NCBI RefSeq assembly: GCF_008642355.1
Contig: NZ_CP029193.1
Coordinates: 744,001 to 808,000, forward strand
From: Streptomyces venezuelae
GTDB taxonomy: Bacteria; Actinomycetota; Actinomycetes; Streptomycetales; Streptomycetaceae
Length of the DNA: 64,000 nucleotides
Direction: 5' to 3'
Shown: positions 52,290 through 59,754 of the stretch, in pieces
How the letters are laid out: every line of letters begins with the position of its first letter
Position numbering within the stretch: the first letter of the stretch is position 1
Translations under genes and position numbers: made by a program
The notes under the pieces: generated by a model
What the model was told of the DNA's origin: nothing
Database searches by the model: none
Seen by the model: the letters and a program-made list of their open reading frames with translations, nothing else

Positions 52290-53018
52290 ATGGCAGAGCT
52301 TGTCTACCGTCCCGTCATCGGTGCCGCGAAAACGCTGTTCAAGGCATGGGACCTCAAGATCGACTGCAAGGGGTCGGAGAACATCCCACGCTCCGGCGGC
52401 GCGGTTCTGGTGAGCAATCACATCAGTTATCTCGACTTCATCTTCGACGGTCTTGCCGCGCTGCCGCAGAAGCGCCTGGTGCGGTTCATGGCAAAGGAAT
52501 CGGTGTTCCGGCACAAGATCTCCGGGCCGCTGATGCGCGGCATGAAGCACATTCCCGTCGACCGCAAGCAGGGCGAGACCGCCTACGCGCACGCGCTGGA
52601 CTCGCTGCGCTCCGGGGAAATCATCGGCGTCTTCCCCGAGGCGACGATCTCGCAGTCGTTCACCCTGAAGCAGTTCAAGTCGGGCGCCGCGCGACTGGCC
52701 CAGGAGGCCGGCGTGCCGCTGATCCCGATGGCCCTGTGGGGCACGCAGCGGCTGTGGACCAAGGGACACCCCCGCAACTTCAAGCGCAGCCACATCCCGA
52801 TCACGATCCGGGTCGGCGAGCCGGTGGAGGCGCCGAAGGACCAGTACGCGGGCGCGATCACGCGGCGGCTGCGCGAGGCCTGCCAGGAGCTCCTGGAGGC
52901 GGCGCAGCGCGCCTACCCCGTACGCCCCAAGGGGCCGGACGACACCTGGTGGATGCCCGCACACCTCGGCGGCACGGCGCCGACCCCCGCGGAGGTCAAG
53001 GCCGCCGAGGCCGGCTGA
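52290..53018 (+). CDS. 1-acyl-sn-glycerol-3-phosphate acyltransferase (PlsC-like)
   Basis: A 242-residue acyltransferase. The catalytic NHxxxD motif is VSNHISYLDFIFDG, the glycerophosphate-binding region reads FMAKESVFRHKISGPLMRGMKHIPVDR, and the third motif is GVFPEATISQSF. LIPMALWGTQRLWTK follows. It transfers an acyl chain to lysophosphatidate at the inner membrane face in phospholipid synthesis. There is no strong ribosome binding site before ATG 52290. It is alone on its strand, convergent with the B3/B4 pseudogene. Confidence 0.93.
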   Translation: MAELVYRPVIGAAKTLFKAWDLKIDCKGSENIPRSGGAVLVSNHISYLDFIFDGLAALPQKRLVRFMAKESVFRHKISGPLMRGMKHIPVDRKQGETAYAHALDSLRSGEIIGVFPEATISQSFTLKQFKSGAARLAQEAGVPLIPMALWGTQRLWTKGHPRNFKRSHIPITIRVGEPVEAPKDQYAGAITRRLREACQELLEAAQRAYPVRPKGPDDTWWMPAHLGGTAPTPAEVKAAEAG

Positions 53019-53024
53019 CCCCGG

Positions 53025-53454
53025 TCAGCGGACGGTGACATCCGCGCCCGGACTGAACTGTGCGAGCAGCCCGGCCAGTTCCGCACACGCCGCGTCGAGG
53101 CCCGCGTCCGGACCCATGCCCTCCAGCAGGAAGACCGCGTTCACCGACTCCTCGGTGAGGCGCGTGCGCGGGCCCTGGCGCCAGTTCCAGCGACGGCATG
53201 TGACGCCCTCGTCGTCGCACCAGACGATTTCACGACGAGGACTTCGTGACCGCCGCCGCGCGGGAGCGCGTCGTCGAGCCGCGGGGCGCGTCCCGCGAGC
53301 CGGGCGGCGAGGCGGCGGGCCGCGTCGTCGAGGAGGGCGCCTCCGTGGCGTCGGTGCCGGGCCCGTTGACGAGTCCACGGCCCTCGATGACGACGTGGGT
53401 GAAGTCGGGCGCGAGGGCACGGACCTCGTCGGAGACGGTCCGGTGGAGGGTCAT
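53025..53454 (-). pseudogene. Broken B3/B4 tRNA-binding-domain protein
   Basis: Three in-order pieces in different frames belong to one gene. From ATG 53454: TLHRTVSDEVRALAPDF and VVIEGRGLVNGPGTDATEA. Then, after a one-base shift: LLDDAARRLAARLAG and RLDDALPRGGGHEVLV. Then, after loss of about 100 codons from the middle: EIVWCDDEGVTCRRWNWRQG and RTRLTEESVNAVFLLE up to the stop at 53025. The intact family, related to the B3/B4 editing domain of phenylalanyl-tRNA synthetase beta, is about 230 residues. The gene has therefore suffered both a frameshift and an internal deletion. Confidence 0.82.
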
Positions 53455-53467
53455 GGTCCGTCGTGCC

Positions 53468-54064
53468 TCACAGTCCCGAGGGGTATGTCTGCCAGAGATG
53501 CAGCCGGTCCCGGGCTTCCCTGAGCGCGCGGACGGCCACAGGACTTGGTTCGGCATAGAGGACCGGATAGTCCACTTCGTTGCACTCCGGGTCCACGGGC
53601 CAGGCCAGCCGCTCCTCGCCGATGCGGAACTGCGCGTCGACGCCGTCCGGGATGTTGCCGCGCGGGTCCTGCCGGTGCCAGGCGCCGTCGAGGCGGACGG
53701 CGACCAGGCCGTGCAGGGAGTATCCGCTGGTGTTGTCGTCGCGCAGGCGCTGATAGCAGAACCCCGTGGGAATGCCCTCGGCGCGCAGCAGGGCGGCGAG
53801 GGCGTGGGACTTGGCGGTGCAGATGCCGGTGCGTTCCCGCAGGACGTCGGAGGCGCGCCAGGGGACCTCATTGCGGCCCACGTCCTGCGAGTGCGGGATG
53901 GCGTCGCGCACGTACTCGAAGGCGGCGCGGGCGTACGCGTACGCATCTGCGGATGTTCGTGCAAGACCGGCCGCCACCTCCCGGACCAGGGGGTGATGGT
54001 GGTCGACGACCTCGTCCGCCGCCAAGTACACAGACAGGTCGGGCTTTTCCTGGGTCAGCCGCAT
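53468..54064 (-). CDS. Transglutaminase-like cysteine protease fold protein
   Basis: A 198-residue protein. The catalytic cysteine is in LRERTGICTAKSHALAALLRAEGIP, the histidine in SGYSLHGLVAVRLDGAWHRQDPRG, and the aspartate follows as DPRGN, making the papain-like triad of the transglutaminase-core superfamily. It is more likely a peptidase or amidase than a cross-linking enzyme, and is cytoplasmic (no signal peptide). ATG 54064 is preferred because the family opens close to RLTQEKPDLSVYLAADE. An inverted repeat (GACCGTA...TACGGTC) stands upstream at 54090-54115. Confidence 0.88.
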   Translation of the reverse strand: MRLTQEKPDLSVYLAADEVVDHHHPLVREVAAGLARTSADAYAYARAAFEYVRDAIPHSQDVGRNEVPWRASDVLRERTGICTAKSHALAALLRAEGIPTGFCYQRLRDDNTSGYSLHGLVAVRLDGAWHRQDPRGNIPDGVDAQFRIGEERLAWPVDPECNEVDYPVLYAEPSPVAVRALREARDRLHLWQTYPSGL

Positions 54065-54089
54065 GCCACGGGAGCATAGGAATACGCCC

Positions 54090-54115
54090 GACCGTACGTC
54101 AATTACTTTACGGTC
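54090..54115 (-). promoter_or_regulatory. Inverted repeat upstream of the transglutaminase-like gene
   Basis: GACCGTA (54090-54096) and TACGGTC (54109-54115) form a perfect 7-bp inverted repeat with a 12-bp AT-rich spacer, 26 bp before the start. It may be an operator or a promoter element. Confidence 0.45.
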
Positions 54116-54142
54116 AGACGTATACCTATGCAGCACGTCGGC

Positions 54143-55213
54143 TCAGCGGGCCATCTCCTCCTTGAGCGCCGCGAGGAACCCGTCGACGTCCTCCTCGCGC
54201 GTGTCGAACGAGCACATCCAGCGGACATCGCCCGCGGCCTCGTCCCAGAAGTAGAAGCGGTACCGCTTCTGCAGGCGCTCGCTCACGTCGTGCGGGAGAC
54301 GGGCGAAGACCGCGTTGGCCTGCACGGGGTAGAGGATCTCCACGCCGTGCACCGAGCGGACGCCCTCCGCGAGGCGCTGCGCCATCTCGTTGGCGTGACG
54401 CGCGTTGCGCAGCCACAGGTCCTTGCTGAGCAGGGCCTCCAGCTGCACCGACACGAAGCGCATCTTCGACGCGAGCTGCATCGACATCTTGCGCAGGTGC
54501 TTCATGTGCCGGACGGCGTCCTGGTTGATGACCACGACGGCCTCGCCGAACAACGCGCCGTTCTTCGTGCCGCCGAGCGACAGGAGATCGACGCCGACGG
54601 CGTTCGTGAACGTCCGCATGGGCACGTCGAGGGCGGCCGCGGCGTTGGCTATCCGGGAGCCGTCGAGGTGCACCTTCATGCCGAGCCGGTGCGCGTGGTC
54701 GCAGATCGCGCGGATCTCGTCGGGCGTGTACAGCGTGCCCAGTTCGGTGTTCTGCGCGATCGAGACGACCTGCGGCATGGCGCGGTGCTCGTCGTCCCAG
54801 CCGAACGCCTGCTTGTCGATCAGCTCGGGGGTGAGCTTGCCGTCGGGCGTGGGGACGGTGAGCAGCTTGAGGCCCGCCATGCGCTCGGGCGCGCCGCCCT
54901 CGTCCACGTTGATGTGCGCGGACTCGGCGCAGATCACCGCGCCCCAGCGGTCGGCGACCGCCTGGAGCGCCACGACGTTGGCGCCCGTGCCGTTGAACAC
55001 CGGGAACGCCTCGGCGGTGGGGCCGAAGTGGCCACGGATCACCTGCTGGAGGTTGGCCGTGTAGTCGTCCTCGCCGTACGCGATCTGGTGGCCGCCGTTG
55101 GCGAGCGCGAGCGCCGCCATGACCTCGGGGTGGGCGCCCGCGTAGTTGTCGCTGGCGAAGCCGCGGACGTCCGGGTCGTGGTGACGGCGGGCGTCGGTCT
55201 TCGGCGGGTTCAC
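54143..55213 (-). CDS. Low-specificity L-threonine aldolase (PLP-dependent)
   Basis: A 356-residue fold-type I PLP enzyme. FASDNYAGAHPEVMAALALAN begins the N-terminal arm, then AYGEDDYTANL, FNGTGANVVALQA, CAESAHINVDEGGAPE and VHLDGSRIANAAAALD. The PLP lysine is in VDLLSLGGTKNGALFGEAVV. It cleaves L-threonine/allo-threonine to glycine and acetaldehyde. Two GTG codons (55213, 55252) lie within a 16-bp direct repeat and have the same ribosome-binding-site surroundings. The upstream one overlaps the SDR stop as GTGA, while the one chosen gives the more usual N-terminus. Confidence 0.93.
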   Translation of the reverse strand: MNPPKTDARRHHDPDVRGFASDNYAGAHPEVMAALALANGGHQIAYGEDDYTANLQQVIRGHFGPTAEAFPVFNGTGANVVALQAVADRWGAVICAESAHINVDEGGAPERMAGLKLLTVPTPDGKLTPELIDKQAFGWDDEHRAMPQVVSIAQNTELGTLYTPDEIRAICDHAHRLGMKVHLDGSRIANAAAALDVPMRTFTNAVGVDLLSLGGTKNGALFGEAVVVINQDAVRHMKHLRKMSMQLASKMRFVSVQLEALLSKDLWLRNARHANEMAQRLAEGVRSVHGVEILYPVQANAVFARLPHDVSERLQKRYRFYFWDEAAGDVRWMCSFDTREEDVDGFLAALKEEMAR

Positions 55214-55248
55214 GGCTTCTCGGTCACGACCGGTCGTGTCGCGTGCGG

Positions 55249-55989
55249 TCACGGCTTCTCGGTCAGCCACAGACGGTTTCCGTTCACTTCTCCTGCGGGC
55301 TTGTCCCAGACGCCGGCGACGGCCTCGGCCAGCTCCTTGACGTCCGTGAAGCCCGCGAACTTCGCGTCGGGCCGAGCCTTGCGCATCTCGTCGTGCACCA
55401 ACGCCTTGACCACCAGGATCGCAGCCGCCGCACGCGGCCCGTCCTCGCCCCCCGCCTTGCGGAAGGCGTCGGCGAGGGCGAGCGTCCAGGCCTCGGCCGC
55501 GGCCTTGGAGGCGGCGTACGCGGCGTTGCCCGCGGTCGGCTTGGAGGCGCCCGCGGCGCTGATCAGCAGATAGCGTCCACGGTCGCTGCGCCGCAGGCCG
55601 TCCTCGAAGGCGAGTGAGGTGTGCTGGACGGTGCGGATCAGGAGGTTCTCCAGGTGGTCCCAGTCCTCCAGCTTGGTCTCGGCGAAGCTCTTGCTGCCGC
55701 GCCAGCCGCCGACGAGGTGGACCAGGCCGTCGATCCGCCCGAACTCCTTCTCCGTGCGCGTCGCCCACTCACGGGCCGCGTCCAGGTCGAGGAGGTCGAC
55801 GGTGTCACCGATGACGGTGGCCCCGCCGTGCGCGTACCGGGCGGCGTCCACCGCTTCGGCCAGGCGCGCGGCGTCGGCGTCCGACGCCACGACGGTGGCT
55901 CCGGCCTCGGCCAGCCTGAGCAAAGTGGCGCGTCCGGCGGGCCCGGCCGCTCCGGCCACGGCCACCACGGCTCCATCGAGTGCGGACAT
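55249..55989 (-). CDS. Short-chain dehydrogenase/reductase
   Basis: A 246-residue Rossmann enzyme. The cofactor motif is VVAVAGAAGPAGRATLLRLAEAGATVVASDADAARL (GxxxGxG variant AGPAGR), with an acidic residue after strand 2 favouring NAD. Catalytic residues: LISAAGAS (Ser), then AAYAASKAAAEAW (Tyr-x-x-x-Lys as YAASK). LVHLVGGWRG replaces the usual NNAG region, marking a divergent member. The substrate is unknown. ATG 55989 has AGGAGG upstream. It lies between DUF6421 and threonine aldolase genes on the same strand with overlaps, so the three form an operon. Confidence 0.9.
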   Translation of the reverse strand: MSALDGAVVAVAGAAGPAGRATLLRLAEAGATVVASDADAARLAEAVDAARYAHGGATVIGDTVDLLDLDAAREWATRTEKEFGRIDGLVHLVGGWRGSKSFAETKLEDWDHLENLLIRTVQHTSLAFEDGLRRSDRGRYLLISAAGASKPTAGNAAYAASKAAAEAWTLALADAFRKAGGEDGPRAAAAILVVKALVHDEMRKARPDAKFAGFTDVKELAEAVAGVWDKPAGEVNGNRLWLTEKP

Positions 55990-56015
55990 GGTCCTCGCCT
56001 CCTCCTGGCGGCCGC

Positions 56016-57419
56016 TCACGCGGCGGCCTTCTCGGCGCCCGAGGTAGCGGTGATCCCCTTGGTGGAGGCGATCACGTGCTTCAGCTTCTTGGAGAGCGCC
56101 TCATAGAACATGCTGAGCGGAAACTCGTCGGGAAGCACCTCGTCGACCAGTTTGCGCGGCGGCAGCGAGGTGTCCAGGGCGTCGGGGCCCTTGGCCCAGC
56201 GCGAGCCCGGGTGCGGGGCGAGGTACGTGGACACCAGGTCGTACGCGGCGAACCAGTGGACCAGCTTCGGGCGGTCGATGCCCGCGCGGTAGAGGTCCTC
56301 GATCTCGCCGCAGAGCTGGTTGGTGATCTCCGGCGCGCGCTCCCAGTCGATCCTGAGCTGGTTGTCGGTCCAGCGGACGACATCGTGCTTGTGGAGGTAC
56401 GCGAAGAGCAGCTGTCCACCGAGCCCGTCGTAGTTCTTGACGCGGTCGCCGGTGACCGGGAAGCGGAACATCCGGTCGAAGAGGACGGCGTACTGCACGT
56501 CGCGGGCCTGCGGGACGCCCTCGGCCTCCAGCTTCACGGCCTCCTTGAAGGCGGTGAGGTCGCAGCGCAGCTCCTCCAGGCCGTACATCCAGAACGGCTG
56601 GCGCTGCTTGATCATGAAGGGGTCGAACGGCAGGTCGCCGTGGCTGTGGGTGCGGTCGTGGACCATGTCCCACAGGACGAACGCCTGCTCGCAGCGGTCC
56701 TGGTCGGCGACCATCTGGCGGATGTCGTCGGGCAGTTCGAGCCCGAGGAGGTCCACGGCGGCCTCGGTGACGCGGCGGAAGCGGGCGGCCTCGCGGTCGC
56801 AGAAGATGCCGCCCCAGGAGAACCGCTCGGGGGCCTCGCGCACGGCGATGGTCTCGGGGAAGAGGACGGCCGAGTTCGTGTCGTACCCGGCGGTGAAGTC
56901 CTCGAAGGTGATGCCGCAGAACAGCGGGTTGTCGTACCGCGTGCGCTCGAGCTCGGCCAGCCAGTCGGGCCAGACCATGCGCAGCACGACCGCTTCGAAG
57001 TTGCGGTCGGGGTTGCCGTTCTGCGTGTACATCGGGAAGACGACCAGGTGCTGCAGGCCGTCCTCGCGGTGCGCGGCGGGCTGGAAGGCGAGCAGCGAGT
57101 CGAGGAAGTCGGGCACCTGGAAGCCCGTCTCGGCCCAGCGGCGCAGGTCGGCGACGAGCGCGCGGTGGTACGCGGCGTCGTGCGGGACGAGCGGGGAGAG
57201 CTCCTCGACCGCGGATATCACTCGGTCCACGGTGAGCTCGGCGATGCCCTTGGCCGGGGCGCCGTCCGCCTCGAAGTCGATGGAACCGTCCGCCGACTGC
57301 CAGGGCCGGATGGTCTCCACGGCGTCCTTGAGCACCGGCCACGCGGGGTGGTCCACCACCCGCCCAGCAGCGGAAAGAACCGCACCCTCGACACCCGACT
57401 GCACAAGAATTTCCGTCAT
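56016..57419 (-). CDS. DUF6421 family protein
   Basis: A 467-residue protein of a conserved actinobacterial family I recall as DUF6421. Notable blocks are VVFPMYTQNGNPDRNFEAVVLRMVWPDWLAELE, NPLFCGITFEDFTAGYDTNSAVLFPET, DMVHDRTHSHGDLPFDPFMIKQRQPFWMYGLEELRCDL and KHDVVRWTDNQLRIDWE. Many His/Asp residues (HDRTHSHGD) could bind metal. No signal peptide or membrane helix is seen. It is the first gene of an operon with the SDR and threonine aldolase, which points to a shared metabolic task. Function is unknown, and I would not assign one. Confidence 0.85.
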   Translation of the reverse strand: MTEILVQSGVEGAVLSAAGRVVDHPAWPVLKDAVETIRPWQSADGSIDFEADGAPAKGIAELTVDRVISAVEELSPLVPHDAAYHRALVADLRRWAETGFQVPDFLDSLLAFQPAAHREDGLQHLVVFPMYTQNGNPDRNFEAVVLRMVWPDWLAELERTRYDNPLFCGITFEDFTAGYDTNSAVLFPETIAVREAPERFSWGGIFCDREAARFRRVTEAAVDLLGLELPDDIRQMVADQDRCEQAFVLWDMVHDRTHSHGDLPFDPFMIKQRQPFWMYGLEELRCDLTAFKEAVKLEAEGVPQARDVQYAVLFDRMFRFPVTGDRVKNYDGLGGQLLFAYLHKHDVVRWTDNQLRIDWERAPEITNQLCGEIEDLYRAGIDRPKLVHWFAAYDLVSTYLAPHPGSRWAKGPDALDTSLPPRKLVDEVLPDEFPLSMFYEALSKKLKHVIASTKGITATSGAEKAAA

Positions 57420-57500
57420 GCCCCATCCTCCACGGGAGAACCTCGCGTCAGAACACCGTATGCGGGCGAGGTTCTCCGCGACAAGAGGGGCCTCCGGAAA

Positions 57501-58508
57501 TTATCCTGCGCCACCCCCACCTGAGCCGCTGTTTTTCCTGCGACCTCCTGTCGACCCGATGGCTTCTGCCGCACCGGCCAGCGCCCGCACCGCGTCGGGG
57601 AGCAGGTCGGGGAAGCCGAGGAAGCCGTGGAACATGTGCGGGAAGTGGGCGGCGGTGACGTGCCCGTCGGCCGCGCGCAGGCGGGCCGCGTAGGCGAGCC
57701 CTTCGTCGCGCAGCGGGTCGCAGCCGGCCGTGAGGACGTACGCGGGCGGCAGGCCGCGGAGGTCGGGGGCGCGCAGCGGCGAGGCGTAAGGGTGGGCGCT
57801 GTGGCCGTCGGCGCCCAGGTATTGCCGCCAGAACCAGCGCAGGTGCGCGGCGGTCAGGAAGTAGCCGTGCGCGTTCTCACGGTACGACTCCGTGTCCTGG
57901 GCCGCGTCCAGCAGGGGGTAGAGGAGTACCTGCAGCGCGACGGCGGGACCTTCCGCGTCCCTGGCGCGCAGCGCGACCGCGGCGGCGAGCCCGCCCCCGC
58001 TGCTGTCCCCCGCGACGACGACGGCGTTCGGATCGCCTCCGAGCACGGCGCTCTCCCCCACCGCCCAGCAGAGCGCCGCGTACGCGTCGTCGACGGCCGC
58101 GGGGAACCGGTGCTCGGGCGCGAGCCGGTACGCGACGGAGACCACGACGGCTCCGGAACGGGCGGCGAGCGCTCGGGCGGTGGCGTCGTGGGAGTCGATC
58201 CCGCAGAGGACGTAGCCGCCGCCGTGGAAGAAGACGGCGGTGGGGCGGAGCTCCACCGGGTGCCGGTCCGGGTCAGGCAGGTAGAGGCGTACGGGAATCT
58301 CGGGCGCACCCGGCGGCCCCGGAACGGTCCGGTCCACGACGGTCCCGACGGCGGGCGGCGCCTTCCTGGAGGCGGGCGCGGCGGCGAGGACGCGGCGGGC
58401 TTCCACCGCGTCGGTGACGGCCCCGCCCAGGTCGGGGAAGGCGCGCGCGAGGGCGTCGACAAGGGGGCGGGCGCGGGGGTCGAGGCGGTCGGGGGCGGGC
58501 CGCCGCAT
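57501..58508 (-). CDS. Alpha/beta hydrolase (HSL / esterase-lipase type)
   Basis: A 335-residue hydrolase of the hormone-sensitive-lipase group. FFHGGGYV is the oxyanion-hole HGGG motif, VSVAYRLAPEHRFPAAVDDAYAAL follows, and the nucleophile is in VVAGDSSGGGLAAAVAL (GDSSGG). The aspartate is in TAGCDPLRDEG and the histidine in HMFHGF. It hydrolyses short-chain esters or lactones in the cytoplasm. Its ATG overlaps, as TGATG, the ancestral stop of the flavin monooxygenase gene upstream, showing that the two were coupled before that gene acquired a premature stop. Stop codon TAA. Confidence 0.93.
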   Translation of the reverse strand: MRRPAPDRLDPRARPLVDALARAFPDLGGAVTDAVEARRVLAAAPASRKAPPAVGTVVDRTVPGPPGAPEIPVRLYLPDPDRHPVELRPTAVFFHGGGYVLCGIDSHDATARALAARSGAVVVSVAYRLAPEHRFPAAVDDAYAALCWAVGESAVLGGDPNAVVVAGDSSGGGLAAAVALRARDAEGPAVALQVLLYPLLDAAQDTESYRENAHGYFLTAAHLRWFWRQYLGADGHSAHPYASPLRAPDLRGLPPAYVLTAGCDPLRDEGLAYAARLRAADGHVTAAHFPHMFHGFLGFPDLLPDAVRALAGAAEAIGSTGGRRKNSGSGGGGAG

Positions 58509-58651
58509 CAGCTTCGCCCCGCCTCCTGTGCGCGGAAGTGCGGGATGACCTTCTCGCCCCACTGCCGCAGCGTCTCCAGGCAGGCCTCCTGGGGGACGGT
58601 CCCCATCTGGACGAGGCACATGATCTCGTCGGCTCCCGCGTCGCGCAGGCG
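58508..58651 (-). pseudogene. Orphaned C-terminal tail of the flavin-dependent oxidoreductase
   Basis: Immediately after the in-frame TAA (58652-58654) the same frame continues for 47 codons (RLRDAGADEIMCLVQMG, then PQEACLETLRQWGEKVIP) to TGA 58508-58510. This is the normal C-terminal end of the luciferase-like monooxygenase, and its stop overlaps the next gene's start. It is now untranslated unless the stop is read through. Confidence 0.85.
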
Positions 58652-59644
58652 TTACACGTAGGCGATGGCGTCGTCCGCGGTGCCGTAGGCGTGGTCGGCG
58701 TTGAACGTCGCCGTCGAGGCGGGGCGTACCGGAATGTTCTGCTCGTGCAGGCGCGCCACGACCTGTTCCGCGGCTCCGCGCATCTCCGCGGCCTCGTCGC
58801 GCCCCTCCACGACCGCCTCGTCGGGGAGTCCCGCGCCGCCGTACCAGTGGCCGATGGACTGCGCGAAGAACCGCTGGCCGCGGATGCCGACGCGCCGCGC
58901 GGCCTCCCGGTCGTCGAGCACGATCGTCGGGCAGAGCACGGAGAAGTGGTCGTTGACGACAGTCGACACGAAGCGGGCGCCGGTGCGGGCCGCGACGGCC
59001 GCGTCGTACGCCTGTCGCATCCCGGCGATCGACTCGGGCCCGGCGAACCCCATCACCAGGGCGCCGATGCCGAGTTCGGCCGCCTGTGCCAGGGTCTCGG
59101 TCCTGCTGCAGGCGAGGAAGAGCGGCGGGTGCGGCATCTGCTTCGGCCGCGGGAGGATCGGGTGCGGGCCGATGTCGAGGAGTTCCCCGTGGTGCTCCAG
59201 CTCCTCCTTCTCCCAGGCCTTGCCGATGATCCGGAGCGCTTCCTCGACCTCCTGGGTCGTACGTTCCCTGTCGACTCCGCAGAGCGACGTCTCCTGTTCC
59301 GTGCCGCCGCGCCCCGCGCCGAGGTCGAGCCGTCCACCGGAGAGCAGGTCCAGCATGGCGGCGCGTTCGGCGACCCGCGCCGGGTGGTTGAAGTTGAACG
59401 GCATGCAGACGACGCCGTGCCCGATCCTGATGGTGCTCGTGCGGGCGGCGACCCAGGTCAGGAAGATCTCCGGCGCGCTCATGTGCGCGTACCACTTGAG
59501 AGAGTGGTGCTCGACCGCCCAGACGCGGTCGAACCCCATCTCCTCGGCGAGCACGGCCTGTTCGACGCTGTCGTGGATGACCTGGTGCTCGCGCTCGACG
59601 GTCGGATCGGCGAGCTGTGCCTCGAATATGACGGAGAACTTCAC
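58652..59644 (-). CDS. LLM-class flavin-dependent oxidoreductase, C-terminally truncated by a premature stop
   Basis: 330 residues of a luciferase-like (bacterial luciferase/LadA-type) flavin oxidoreductase. Blocks: FSVIFEAQLADPTVEREHQVIHDSVEQAVLAEEMGFDRVWAVEHH, RIGHGVVCMPFNFNHPARVAERAAMLDLLSGGRLDLGAGRG and PPLFLACSRTETLAQAAELGIGAL. The frame meets TAA at 58652 although 47 further family-like codons follow to 58508. The intact length would be 378. The lost segment includes the last helix and tail, so activity may be reduced. It would use reduced FMN and oxygen on an unknown substrate. A 28-bp perfect palindrome stands 27 bp upstream. Confidence 0.87.
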   Translation of the reverse strand: MKFSVIFEAQLADPTVEREHQVIHDSVEQAVLAEEMGFDRVWAVEHHSLKWYAHMSAPEIFLTWVAARTSTIRIGHGVVCMPFNFNHPARVAERAAMLDLLSGGRLDLGAGRGGTEQETSLCGVDRERTTQEVEEALRIIGKAWEKEELEHHGELLDIGPHPILPRPKQMPHPPLFLACSRTETLAQAAELGIGALVMGFAGPESIAGMRQAYDAAVAARTGARFVSTVVNDHFSVLCPTIVLDDREAARRVGIRGQRFFAQSIGHWYGGAGLPDEAVVEGRDEAAEMRGAAEQVVARLHEQNIPVRPASTATFNADHAYGTADDAIAYV

Positions 59645-59670
59645 GTGCCCTCCAGAGAGCGAGTCGCGTA

Positions 59671-59698
59671 TGACGGTTAGTCATATGACTAACCGTCA
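59671..59698 (-). promoter_or_regulatory. 28-bp perfect palindrome, operator upstream of the oxidoreductase
   Basis: TGACGGTTAGTCAT (59671-59684) is followed directly by its exact reverse complement (59685-59698). The 28-bp perfect symmetry, in the promoter region of the oxidoreductase, marks a strong regulator site of TetR or MarR type. TAGTCATATGACTA could also hold a -10 element. Confidence 0.8.
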
Positions 59699-59754
59699 GG
59701 TCGCGAAGTCGCAAGGGGCGGCGCACCGGCGTTCCGTCCGGCGGCTCGGTCCGT

